DNA of 33,779 nt from Paludibacter sp. (lineage in GTDB: Bacteria; Bacteroidota; Bacteroidia; Bacteroidales; Paludibacteraceae). The DNA lies in contig DAHXOX010000040.1 in NCBI GenBank assembly GCA_027364655.1, positions 1 through 33,779 of the forward strand, read 5' to 3'. A program made the translations under genes and the position numbers. This document shows positions 8,873 to 15,595 of the stretch, piece after piece (the first letter of the stretch is position 1; each line of letters starts with the position of its first letter). A model generated the notes under the pieces. The model made no database searches and had not been told where the DNA came from. It saw only the letters and a program-made list of their open reading frames with translations.

Positions 8873-9169
8873 TCAAGCATTGAGATTTTTCAGCCATTGA
8901 GATTCGTGAGAATTCATTTTAGCTTGAAATTCTTTCCCTGCTTTCTTTATCTCTTTTCTCATTTGATTTTTACCTGAACGCCAGAGATGGATGGTTCTTT
9001 CATTAGCCGCATTTTCTTCTACTCTGTTATTTGAGAAGGATAAACACTCAATCTTTTTGTTCGTCGTAGATTGAAACGTTGAAGGTGTTTTGGATACTTG
9101 TGCCGATGCCATTGCTACACAAAATGATGATACCAAAACAGTTAAAACTACTACATTCTTTGTTGCCAT
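8873..9169 (-). CDS. Small secreted protein of unknown function
   Basis: This 98-residue reading frame begins with a convincing signal peptide (MATKNVVVLTVLVSSFCVAMASA, cleavage before Q). The mature part is polar and basic, with a single Cys and a Lys/Glu-rich helical second half (NQMRKEIKKAGKEFQAKM). Its stop is 18 bases from the palindrome at 8830-8855. I see no clear promoter box upstream. The signal peptide makes it more credible than a random frame. The family is not recognised. Confidence 0.5.
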   Translation of the reverse strand: MATKNVVVLTVLVSSFCVAMASAQVSKTPSTFQSTTNKKIECLSFSNNRVEENAANERTIHLWRSGKNQMRKEIKKAGKEFQAKMNSHESQWLKNLNA

Positions 9170-9659
9170 AATCGATACGAATTATAAATGAATGAATAAA
9201 CAGTTCCAGTTACCTAGCCACTGCATCACTAAACATAATTTGGATACTTCCTGATCGGACAAGTTTAAAAGGCAAATGTTAATTATCTGTATAGATGAAT
9301 CTTGAAGGCTAAGCTGAACGTGAATCACCCCTCGCGTGAGTGATTATGAAATTATCACTTTTACAAAAAAACGAGCTTAACTGAGACTACCGTTCCTCAT
9401 AAACACGATGGGGTCGATAGTTTAATTATGCTTTCTCGTAATTTTGATGCTTTATTTTCTGTAAAACGAGGAAGTTTTGGGAAAAAATAGGTATGTTTGT
9501 GAACTATAATGATGAATAGCATGCTAATTTACATGTTGACCTGCCAAGTAACCCTGTGATTAGATAAAAAACAATATCAATTCACCCAATGTTTGGAAGC
9601 AATCCGGTGAGAAATTAGCCTGAAGTGTGCTTAAGCAATTAAAATAAAAAATTGAGTTT
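9170..9659. other. Non-coding stretch, 490 bases
   Basis: No convincing gene is visible on either strand. A -7-like TATGTTTG occurs at 9492-9499 without a properly spaced -33 box. A short imperfect inverted repeat (AATCAC near 9325, GTGATT near 9342) is too weak to call. The stretch looks like decayed or neutral sequence. Confidence 0.4.
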
Positions 9660-9830
9660 ATGAGTAAGGAAGTTGGTAGAATGGTGTTAATCAAACCCGG
9701 GCTTTATGTTTTTGACAACAAAGACAGAACTGATGAGGAAGTAAGAGCTGATTGGGAGAAGAATCATGTAGAACGTGTAGATCATAAAGATTTTAGGAGA
9801 TCGGATGTAGGGGGTGGGAAACGCAAATAG
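9660..9830 (+). CDS. Small hypothetical protein, 56 residues
   Basis: ATG at 9660 opens 56 codons ending at TAG 9828-9830. The product starts MSKEVGRMVLIKPGLYVFDN and ends in a basic RRSDVGGGKRK tail. It is strongly charged, has no Cys and no membrane segment. The leader is AT-rich (AAAATTGAGTTT), normal for Bacteroidetes starts. It stands alone in poorly coding DNA and could be a genuine small protein or the relic of a longer gene. No family is recognised. Confidence 0.35.
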   Translation: MSKEVGRMVLIKPGLYVFDNKDRTDEEVRADWEKNHVERVDHKDFRRSDVGGGKRK

Positions 9831-10003
9831 TGTAGTAGTTAAACGGATAAAACCGTAGCTACCATGACAATTTGCAAAATGAAGTTTGAAATATCCATTG
9901 ATAGCATTCGTTCTTTGGCACTAATTTTCAATTCGAGTCAAATGAAGTAAATATACAAGGACACATACTGAAAAGTCAACCAGCATGGGAGACAACCCTT
10001 TTA

Positions 10004-10699
10004 TCAACCGTGTTTACTGATCTCTTCCAAACGATCACGATGAAGAATGGAGACCGTTTTATCGGTCAGCGCAATAATGCCTTCTTTCTCAAATATTTTC
10101 AAAATCTTCACGGCGCTTTCGGTCGAGATGCCGGCAAAATCGGCAATCTCCTTGCGCGTAAGCAGAGCAGTAACTTCCAATCCATCAAAATTATCGGACG
10201 ATAAGTAAAGCAACGCATCGGCCATGTGGCCATTCATCTGCTTGTAAATCAAATTGCGTACCACACTGTAGAAACGAGTATTTTGTTCGCAATAACGTTT
10301 AATGATGGTGTAAGCAAACATACCGTTTTGTTGCACTACTTTGCGGAGAGCCTCTTTCTCGATGAGAAAAACCTGAGTTTCCATCAAAGCCGTAGCTGAA
10401 TAAGGATAGATAGCCTCGCCAAACACGGCAGATAATCCAAGAAATTCATTGGGCTGCACGAGTTGCAAGTTATAGTTATGAATGCTGTCACCTTCGACAT
10501 ACTGTTTCACCAACCCGCTCATGATGAACAAAACATACGATGCAAACGTGCCTTGCTTTGTCAAGGTTTCTCCTTTACGAAACACGACTTGCGTTTTACT
10601 GGCGCGAATTAATGCCGCTTCTTCTTCCGAAAGCATTTGAAAACACGGGGCTTGTATATCGCAAATAAAGTCCTGATCAGTTTCTATTAATGGTTTCAT
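10004..10699 (-). CDS. Crp/Fnr-family regulator, Fnr-like recognition helix
   Basis: This 231-residue protein has an N-terminal cyclic-nucleotide-type sensor domain (about residues 20-130), a dimer helix and a C-terminal winged helix. The recognition segment at 191-200 reads ISTESAVKIL. Aligned with E. coli FNR, E194 takes the place of E209, while the Arg that CRP uses at position 180 is Thr (T193). A TTGA-type site is therefore expected rather than TGTGA. The sensor has only C13 and C19 near the N-terminus and no FNR Cys quartet, so the effector is unknown. It is divergent from the OsmC/thioredoxin operon, with a matching palindrome between them. Confidence 0.85.
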   Translation of the reverse strand: MKPLIETDQDFICDIQAPCFQMLSEEEAALIRASKTQVVFRKGETLTKQGTFASYVLFIMSGLVKQYVEGDSIHNYNLQLVQPNEFLGLSAVFGEAIYPYSATALMETQVFLIEKEALRKVVQQNGMFAYTIIKRYCEQNTRFYSVVRNLIYKQMNGHMADALLYLSSDNFDGLEVTALLTRKEIADFAGISTESAVKILKIFEKEGIIALTDKTVSILHRDRLEEISKHG

Positions 10700-10880
10700 C
10701 TGATTACAATTTGTTTATAACGGTTCCGCTAAAGCAGAATAGCCCATTTGAATTTGAAAACTCTCTTTCTTCGGACACAAGATGCAATCTTACTCCGTGT
10801 GAGATGATTGCTAACATATTCATTTTGAATGATGAATGTCTTTATTATACACTTTCCACATTCTCGCTTCAAAAGAGACA

Positions 10881-10888
10881 CAAAGGTA
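10881..10888 (-). promoter_or_regulatory. -7 box for the divergent Crp/Fnr gene
   Basis: On the minus strand this reads TACCTTTG, an exact TAnnTTTG match. No -33 TTTG is found. The palindrome at 10908-10923 would instead be centred roughly 41 bp upstream of the predicted start of transcription, a classical class II activator position that would suit autoregulation. Confidence 0.45.
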
Positions 10889-10907
10889 GGCATAAATCAA
10901 TAAAATC

Positions 10908-10923
10908 ATTGAGCTATCTCAAT
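10908..10923. promoter_or_regulatory. Fnr-type operator palindrome
   Basis: ATTGAG-CTAT-CTCAAT has perfect 6-bp arms and a 4-bp centre, close to the FNR consensus TTGAT-N4-ATCAA. It lies between the divergent Crp/Fnr gene and the OsmC/thioredoxin operon. Its centre is 69.5 bp upstream of the last base of the operon -7 box. Confidence 0.6.
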
Positions 10924-10954
10924 TGTGCAGTTAAAACATCCGTAGAGCAAATCC

Positions 10955-10985
10955 TTTGTTTCGGGTTGCTTGGTGCCTAACTTTG
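10955..10985 (+). promoter_or_regulatory. Promoter of the OsmC/thioredoxin operon
   Basis: TTTG at 10955-10958, 19 bases of spacer and TAACTTTG at 10978-10985 match the Bacteroidetes -33/-7 consensus (TTTG, then TAnnTTTG) fully. The leader to the ATG at 11081 is about 90 bases. Confidence 0.65.
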
Positions 10986-11080
10986 CAGCAGAAATCAGAG
11001 CGAGTTAACATTGAATTTATTTCAAAAGAGAAAGTTCATTTGGCTCAACTCTATAATAACACAATAAAATAAGCTTTCAT

Positions 11081-11497
11081 ATGAAACAGTCTCTCATAAC
11101 CACCTGGAAAGGCAACATGCAGTTTGATGCATTAGTAAGCGGACACCATGTAGTGATGGATGCGTTACCTATTGTTGGAGGAGAAGATAGCGGGCCTCGT
11201 CCAAAAGAATTAATGCTTGCTTCGTTGGCAGGCTGCACGGGGATGGACGTTGTCTCCATCTTAAAAAAAATGCGTGTCGAGATCGAGTCGTTTGACATCG
11301 AAATCATTGCCGATATTACGGAAGAACACCCGAAGCATTACACGGCTATGCACATCATCTACAAACTAAAAGGCAAAGACATTGATCCTGAAAAGGCGAA
11401 GAAAGCAGTCGATCTTTCGCAAGAGAAATATTGCGGTGTTTCCGAAGCCTATCGCAAAGCGATGACTTTGACTTACGAAATTCAAATAACCGAATAA
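11081..11497 (+). CDS. OsmC-family protein, first gene of the thiol-redox operon
   Basis: This 138-residue protein is of the OsmC/YhfA type, with the paired cysteines C52 (SLAGCTGMDVVSIL) and C118 (KYCGVSEAYRKA). The core GPRPKELMLASLAGC is standard. Members reduce hydroperoxides through these thiols, and some OsmC relatives interact with persulfides. Its position at the head of an operon with two thioredoxin-like proteins and a reductase suggests that the downstream proteins keep it reduced. It differs from the OsmC protein at 7858, which is longer and has an extra Cys. Confidence 0.87.
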   Translation: MKQSLITTWKGNMQFDALVSGHHVVMDALPIVGGEDSGPRPKELMLASLAGCTGMDVVSILKKMRVEIESFDIEIIADITEEHPKHYTAMHIIYKLKGKDIDPEKAKKAVDLSQEKYCGVSEAYRKAMTLTYEIQITE

Positions 11498-11525
11498 ACA
11501 AAAACCAATTTAGCATTCCAATTTT

Positions 11526-11879
11526 ATGTTGTACACAAATTTAAAACACGTTGAATCAGGCGCTCAGCTTGAAAAAATTATTAGTGAAAACGAAAACGTC
11601 ATGGTTATCTGCGGTCGCATGGGACCCATGTGTATTCCTGTTTATGGCATTGCCGAAGAACTCGAAGATACCTACAAAAACGTACAATTTTTCGACATGG
11701 AGTTTGACAATCCAGAAGCTGTGGTGATTCGTCGTTTACCTGAAGTAAGAGGATTTATGGGCATTCCTTTCACTATTTATTACAAGAATGGAAAAGTGGT
11801 AAAAGCCACGTCAAGTATTCAAAGCAAACAACAAATCACAACGATTTTAGATACCGAATTCGGAGCATCTGCAAAATAA
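11526..11879 (+). CDS. Thioredoxin-fold protein with a CX6C site
   Basis: This 117-residue protein has the thioredoxin pattern: a strand with NVMVICGRMGPMCIPVY and a cis-proline loop GIPFTIYY at P81 followed by KNGKVV. The expected WCxPC is replaced by C29-GRMGPM-C36, six residues between the cysteines, with no Trp. This is not a classical CXXC disulfide reductase. The cysteines could form a longer redox loop, bind a metal, or carry a persulfide. The gene sits between OsmC and a thioredoxin-reductase-like gene, 6 bases before the latter, so it is probably a partner of that flavoprotein. Confidence 0.8.
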   Translation: MLYTNLKHVESGAQLEKIISENENVMVICGRMGPMCIPVYGIAEELEDTYKNVQFFDMEFDNPEAVVIRRLPEVRGFMGIPFTIYYKNGKVVKATSSIQSKQQITTILDTEFGASAK

Positions 11880-11885
11880 GAAACG

Positions 11886-12830
11886 ATGAACGAAGTAAAA
11901 AAGTATGATGTCATTGTTGTCGGTGGCGGACCTGCCGGACTGACAGCGGGTATCTATTTGTCGAGAGCACGCTTGAAAACAGTTATTCTGAACGAAGGAA
12001 CCATTGGCGGCCAAATGATTCTCACGCATGAAATTGCAAACTACCCGGGTGTGGAAAGCATCAACGGATTTCAGTTGGCAAACATCATGAAGAAACAGGC
12101 TAAAAGTTTTGGCTGTGACCTCATTTCCAATATCAACATTGCCTCAATGGATATTGAAAGCGATACTAAAACAATCACCCTCACCGATGGACAAACCTTC
12201 AGCAGTGACGCCGTCATATTAACTCCCGGCGGAAGACCCCGCACATTGGGAGTACCCGGCGAAGGGAAATTCAAAGGGCGCGGCATTTCGTATTGTGCTA
12301 CGTGCGATGGCGATTTCTTTACAGATAAGGAGATTATAGTTGTCGGTGGCGGAAACTCGGCTCTTGAAGAAGCAGTATCGTTGACTAAATACGCGACTAA
12401 AGTCACTATTGTTCATCAGTTCGATAATTTTCAAGCATTTGAACATGCTATTGAAGAGGCAACGAACCATCCAAAGATCAACTTTATCATGGAATCGACC
12501 ATTGCGGCATTTTATGGTGAAGAAAATCTGGAGCATGTCGATATTCTCAATTTGAAAACCAATGCAATCACGCCTTTCAAAACCGATGGTGTCTTCATTT
12601 TCATCGGGTATGTTGCAAACACAGAAAGTTTGAAAGGAATTGTCACCCTGAACGAATGGGGCGAAATTGTCGTAAACAGCGATTTAGAAACAAATCTTCC
12701 AGGTGTTTTTGCTGCCGGCGATTGCATTGCAAAACGATACCGGCAAGTAACCACATCCGTGGGCGAAGGTACCATTGCTGCGTTGGCGGCTTCCAACTAC
12801 CTGCATCTCAAGAAACAGACAAACAAGTAA
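11886..12830 (+). CDS. Thioredoxin-reductase-like flavoprotein, atypical NAD(P)H site
   Basis: This 314-residue protein is a low-molecular-weight thioredoxin reductase homologue. It has the FAD loop GGGPAG (residues 13-18), redox-active C137-A-T-C140 in CATCDGDFF, a second nucleotide fold GGGNSALEEA (from residue 154) and the C-terminal FAD motif (VFAAGDC). The HRRxxxR motif that binds the NADPH 2'-phosphate is replaced by HQFDNFQ (residues 177-183), so NADPH use is doubtful. NADH, ferredoxin or another donor is possible, as in the ferredoxin-dependent flavin thioredoxin reductases of clostridia. A membrane thioredoxin and a membrane ferredoxin protein follow in the operon and may be its partners. 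I call the family firmly and the donor not at all. Confidence 0.88.
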   Translation: MNEVKKYDVIVVGGGPAGLTAGIYLSRARLKTVILNEGTIGGQMILTHEIANYPGVESINGFQLANIMKKQAKSFGCDLISNINIASMDIESDTKTITLTDGQTFSSDAVILTPGGRPRTLGVPGEGKFKGRGISYCATCDGDFFTDKEIIVVGGGNSALEEAVSLTKYATKVTIVHQFDNFQAFEHAIEEATNHPKINFIMESTIAAFYGEENLEHVDILNLKTNAITPFKTDGVFIFIGYVANTESLKGIVTLNEWGEIVVNSDLETNLPGVFAAGDCIAKRYRQVTTSVGEGTIAALAASNYLHLKKQTNK

Positions 12831-12851
12831 TTAATTTATAAACGGATTGTC

Positions 12852-13271
12852 ATGACTATATTTTTCATCGTATTAGGTGTTATTCTCGTTGTAGTGTTTG
12901 GATACGGATTTTACACGACGCAGAAAATGAAAAAAGCACCGGATGTTCCTAATAGTGCTAAAATTAAGATCCTTTCCGACAAAATATTTGCACAACAAAT
13001 TAAAAACGGCATCGTGTTGGTTGACTTTTGGGCCTCATGGTGTATGCCTTGCAAAATGATGGCTCCCATCTTGAACGATGTGGCCGAACATGCCACCGGA
13101 AATGTAACCATTGCCAAGCTCAATGTAGAACAAAACCAGAGCACAGCTACAAAATATAAAGTGCGTAGCATCCCAACCATGATTTTGTTCAAAGACGGAA
13201 AAGAAATGAACCGCATCGTGGGTGTAAAACAGAAAGATTATATATTGAAGGAAATTGCAAAGGTGCAGTAA
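12852..13271 (+). CDS. Membrane-anchored thioredoxin
   Basis: This 139-residue protein has a hydrophobic N-terminal helix (residues 2-20) and then a complete thioredoxin domain with W63-C64-M-P-C67 and the cis-Pro loop RSIPTMILFKDGKE. The N-terminal helix lacks a clear cleavage site, so it probably anchors the domain to the inner membrane; which side it faces cannot be decided from sequence. WCMPC differs from the usual WCGPC, which could shift its redox potential. It lies 21 bases after the reductase-like gene and is probably its substrate or a link to exported thiols. Confidence 0.87.
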   Translation: MTIFFIVLGVILVVVFGYGFYTTQKMKKAPDVPNSAKIKILSDKIFAQQIKNGIVLVDFWASWCMPCKMMAPILNDVAEHATGNVTIAKLNVEQNQSTATKYKVRSIPTMILFKDGKEMNRIVGVKQKDYILKEIAKVQ

Positions 13272-13288
13272 AAGCTCATTTTAACTCC

Positions 13289-13792
13289 ATGAATAAAGTC
13301 ACGAAAGCACTGATTAACAAACGCTTTTACATCCTTATTGTATTAGGTGTTGCCCTATATTTTGCCGTATCAACCTATCACGTTTCATTGTGGTATGTTT
13401 TGGGTGGAGGAGTTTTATTGGGAGTCATTTTTGGAAAAGTGTTCTGTCGTTGGGTTTGTCCGATGGGATTAATCATGGAGCTGCTTATGAGTTTCAGTCC
13501 TGATACCAAGGTACGACAAATGTATCAATACCATAAGATCGGATGTCCCATTGCCTGGATTTCAGGCTGGCTTAACAAAATGTCGATCTTTCACATCAAA
13601 CTAAAAACGGATAGTTGTAAAAACTGTGGATTGTGCGACAAGAAATGCTACATCGTGGCGATGGAACCGACTAAATACAGCCTTTACAAGACAGATAAGA
13701 TAAATCCGGGTAATAGTTATACCTGTTCGAAATGCCTACAATGTGTTGCCGCATGTCCTAATGGCAGTCTGAAATACAAAGTAAGGAAGTAA
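13289..13792 (+). CDS. NapH-like membrane protein with two 4Fe-4S clusters
   Basis: This 167-residue protein has two membrane helices (about residues 12-29 and 34-50), then FCRWVCPMG (C53, C57), typical of the NapH/NosR/RdxA-like electron-transfer family. Two ferredoxin motifs follow: C110, C113, C116, C120 and C146, C149, C152, C156. It is shorter than NapH (about 280 residues), lacking two helices. A quinol-to-ferredoxin or quinol-to-thiol electron transfer role is suggested by its place as the last gene after the thioredoxin pair, but the partner is not proven. A terminator follows 41 bases after the stop. Confidence 0.85.
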   Translation: MNKVTKALINKRFYILIVLGVALYFAVSTYHVSLWYVLGGGVLLGVIFGKVFCRWVCPMGLIMELLMSFSPDTKVRQMYQYHKIGCPIAWISGWLNKMSIFHIKLKTDSCKNCGLCDKKCYIVAMEPTKYSLYKTDKINPGNSYTCSKCLQCVAACPNGSLKYKVRK

Positions 13793-13833
13793 CAAGGATT
13801 TTTTAGAAAGTTGTGTTTATAGATATGAGCTCT

Positions 13834-13866
13834 GGGGGAAAGTAATGTGTAACCTTCCCCCTTTTT
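13834..13866 (+). terminator. Rho-independent terminator of the thiol-redox operon
   Basis: GGGGGAA (13834-13840) pairs with TTCCCCC (13855-13861), followed directly by five T. It also separates this operon from the convergent regulator gene ending at 13873. Confidence 0.8.
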
Positions 13867-13872
13867 ATTGCT

Positions 13873-14553
13873 CTATCCTTTTTGACTGATTTGTTCCAGA
13901 AGTTCTTCGTTTAAGATGGTGATTTCTTTCCCATTCTGGTAAATGATATGCGCTGAATGAAACTCACCTAAGATGCGACTGACACTTTCGCGCGAAATTC
14001 CCATCCAATCGCCCAATTCTTGTCGCGAAAAGGGTAACAAAAACACAAGTGAGTTGTAAATTTCACGTGCAAAATAGAGCAAAGCATCCGCCACTCTGCC
14101 GTTAGCTTGTTTTTGAGCTAAATTGAGGGATACCTGAAAACTCTTTATCTCATTTTGACTCAACGCTAAGATAATTTGATAGGCAAAATCGCCATTTTCT
14201 AAAATGAATTTCTTAAAAACATGAATGTCTATGAAACAAGCCAGCGTTGGTTCAATGGTCGTAGCCGAAAACCGATTGATGGAATCGCCCAAAACACCAG
14301 GCAAACATAAGTAAGAAGGAGCTTTTGTCAAACGCAGTATGCGGTCTTTAGAAAAATTATCTGTGTGAATTTTCACCAATCCCCGTTTCAGATAAACCAC
14401 ATTGGTAGAAATGGCGTTCTCTTTGAAAATGATTTCACCGGGTTTAAATTCAACTTGGGAGCAGTGATCGGTTAAGTCATTCAATTGATTTTTTATCAAT
14501 TTAATAGCGGAATCCGACTGTAAGATACAATTTTGGCAAAGCGTTTTTTGCAT
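13873..14553 (-). CDS. Crp/Fnr-family regulator, Crp-like recognition helix
   Basis: This 226-residue regulator has a sensor domain (about residues 15-130) and a winged helix. Its recognition segment SRQELGDWMGISRESVSRI carries S187-R188-E189-S190-V191-S192-R193, which aligns without gaps with SRETVGR of E. coli CRP, so the three base-contacting residues (R180, E181, R185 in CRP) are kept. It should bind TGTGA-N6-TCACA. Exactly such a site lies 46 bases upstream of its start. Cysteines at 6, 9, 31 and 83 are present, and the C6-x-x-C9 pair at the N-terminus leaves room for a redox or cluster-based signal, unproven. It is divergent from the DsrE/TusA/Qmo-like operon and is its probable regulator. 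HcpR-type regulators are possible relatives. Confidence 0.86.
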   Translation of the reverse strand: MQKTLCQNCILQSDSAIKLIKNQLNDLTDHCSQVEFKPGEIIFKENAISTNVVYLKRGLVKIHTDNFSKDRILRLTKAPSYLCLPGVLGDSINRFSATTIEPTLACFIDIHVFKKFILENGDFAYQIILALSQNEIKSFQVSLNLAQKQANGRVADALLYFAREIYNSLVFLLPFSRQELGDWMGISRESVSRILGEFHSAHIIYQNGKEITILNEELLEQISQKG

Positions 14554-14598
14554 TGCAGTTCCTATTTTACGTGTGACTAAACATGCTCACCGTGGTCA

Positions 14599-14614
14599 TG
14601 TGATACATATCACA
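14599..14614. promoter_or_regulatory. Crp/HcpR-type operator, perfect palindrome
   Basis: TGTGATA-CA-TATCACA has perfect 7-bp arms and fits TGTGA-N6-TCACA without mismatch. It lies between the Crp-like regulator (start 14553) and the sulfur/electron-transfer operon (start 14778). Its centre is 68.5 bp upstream of the last base of the operon -7 box, nearly the same spacing as in the operon at 11081. Confidence 0.75.
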
Positions 14615-14644
14615 AATATCGTTATTAAATCTCACATTTATTCT

Positions 14645-14675
14645 TTTACCGGACGATTAATTCAGAATACTTTTG
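14645..14675 (+). promoter_or_regulatory. Promoter of the DsrE/TusA/Qmo-like operon
   Basis: TACTTTTG at 14668-14675 fits TAnnTTTG. TTTA at 14645-14648 lies 19 bases upstream, one mismatch from the -33 TTTG, so the promoter may need an activator. The leader to the ATG is about 100 bases. Confidence 0.55.
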
Positions 14676-14777
14676 TAGTCGTAATTTGTTAGGATAATTT
14701 ATACGGCATTCATACTCAACGTCAGTACGATTAGGCTGATTAATAATCTACATATCAACACATAAACACATACTATT

Positions 14778-15326
14778 ATGGCAAATGAATTAGAATTGCA
14801 AGTTAAACAGCTTGAAGCTCAATTGAAAGAACTACAAGAAAATCAGCCAAAAGATCAACTTTCTATTATCGTTTTTTCCGGAGATTTAGATAAAGTACTT
14901 GCTGCGTTTATTATTGCAACGGGAGCACGTGCCATGGATTCAGAAGTGAAAATGTTTTTTACATTCTGGGGCACCTCAATCTTACGAGCAAAAAACAAAT
15001 CAGGCAATGGCAAAGACTTTATGTCAAACATGTTAGGTTGGATGTTACCTAAAGGAAGCACTCAAGCTAAACTTTCAAAACTCAATATGGGAGGCATGGG
15101 AACCGAAATGCTCAAGTCTGTGATGAAGAAGAAAAATGTTTCATCGTTAGAATCATTGATCGAAGTTGCCGGAGAATTAGGTGTTGAAATTGCGATTTGT
15201 CAAATGAGCATGGATTTGATGGGATTCAAAAAAGAAGAGATGATCGATTATCCTAATTTGTCGTATGTTGGAGTAGGGACGTATCTTTCGGATGCACAAG
15301 AAAGCAAAATACAATTATTCATTTAA
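14778..15326 (+). CDS. DsrE/DsrF-like (DsrE2 type) sulfur-relay protein
   Basis: This 182-residue protein belongs to the DsrE/DsrF-like family (DrsE_2). An N-terminal coiled-coil-like helix (about residues 3-22) is followed by a Rossmann-like core starting LSIIVFSGDLDKVLAAFI and the family ending DAQESKIQLFI. The single cysteine, C141 in EIAICQMSMDLMG, is at the position expected to carry a persulfide. In sulfur oxidisers such proteins pass sulfane sulfur to TusA. Here TusA is the next gene, 17 bases on. It is the first of seven co-directional genes and its product is probably cytoplasmic. Confidence 0.87.
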   Translation: MANELELQVKQLEAQLKELQENQPKDQLSIIVFSGDLDKVLAAFIIATGARAMDSEVKMFFTFWGTSILRAKNKSGNGKDFMSNMLGWMLPKGSTQAKLSKLNMGGMGTEMLKSVMKKKNVSSLESLIEVAGELGVEIAICQMSMDLMGFKKEEMIDYPNLSYVGVGTYLSDAQESKIQLFI

Positions 15327-15329
15327 ATC

Positions 15330-15336
15330 AAGGAGA
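15330..15336 (+). promoter_or_regulatory. Strong Shine-Dalgarno for TusA
   Basis: AAGGAGA ends 7 bases before the ATG at 15344. Such a full site is unusual beside the mostly AT-rich, SD-poor leaders in this window and suggests high TusA production relative to its neighbours. Confidence 0.5.
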
Positions 15337-15343
15337 TATTATT

Positions 15344-15592
15344 ATGACAGTAGAAGAATTAAAAGGCCTGAAAAGTGACAAAGTAGTAGATGCACGCGGA
15401 ACAGCTTGTCCTGGTCCACTTTTGGCAGCAAAAAAAGCAATTGGTGACATTCAACCGGGTCAAATCATGGAAGTTCTTTCAGCCGACGAAGGCACAAAGA
15501 GTGACATTCCAAAATGGTCAAAGAAACAGAATTACGAATATCTTGGTTCAATTGACGAAGATGGCATGTACCGTCTATTTCTAAAAAAATAA
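15344..15592 (+). CDS. tusA: TusA-family sulfur carrier
   Basis: This 82-residue protein is a TusA/SirA-like sulfurtransferase. The diagnostic C22-P-G-P motif sits in DARGTACPGPLLAAKKAI, and the small alpha/beta core (PGQIMEVLSADEGTKSDIPKW) is complete. C22 should carry a persulfide, received from a DsrE-type protein or rhodanese and passed on. The immediate neighbours (DsrE2 before, MvhD-like and HdrA-like proteins after) point to sulfur energy metabolism rather than tRNA thiolation. It has an unusually good ribosome-binding site and ends 3 bases before the next gene. Confidence 0.92.
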   Translation: MTVEELKGLKSDKVVDARGTACPGPLLAAKKAIGDIQPGQIMEVLSADEGTKSDIPKWSKKQNYEYLGSIDEDGMYRLFLKK

Positions 15593-15595
15593 CGC

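Noticed and set aside
8765-8977. 70-residue plus-strand frame crossing the palindrome
   Set aside because: It runs antisense through the small secreted protein and out of frame with the remnant; no independent support.
10690-10980. 96-residue plus-strand frame upstream of the OsmC operon
   Set aside because: It covers the operator, the divergent -7 box and the operon promoter, overlaps the start of the regulator gene, and its translation resembles no protein.
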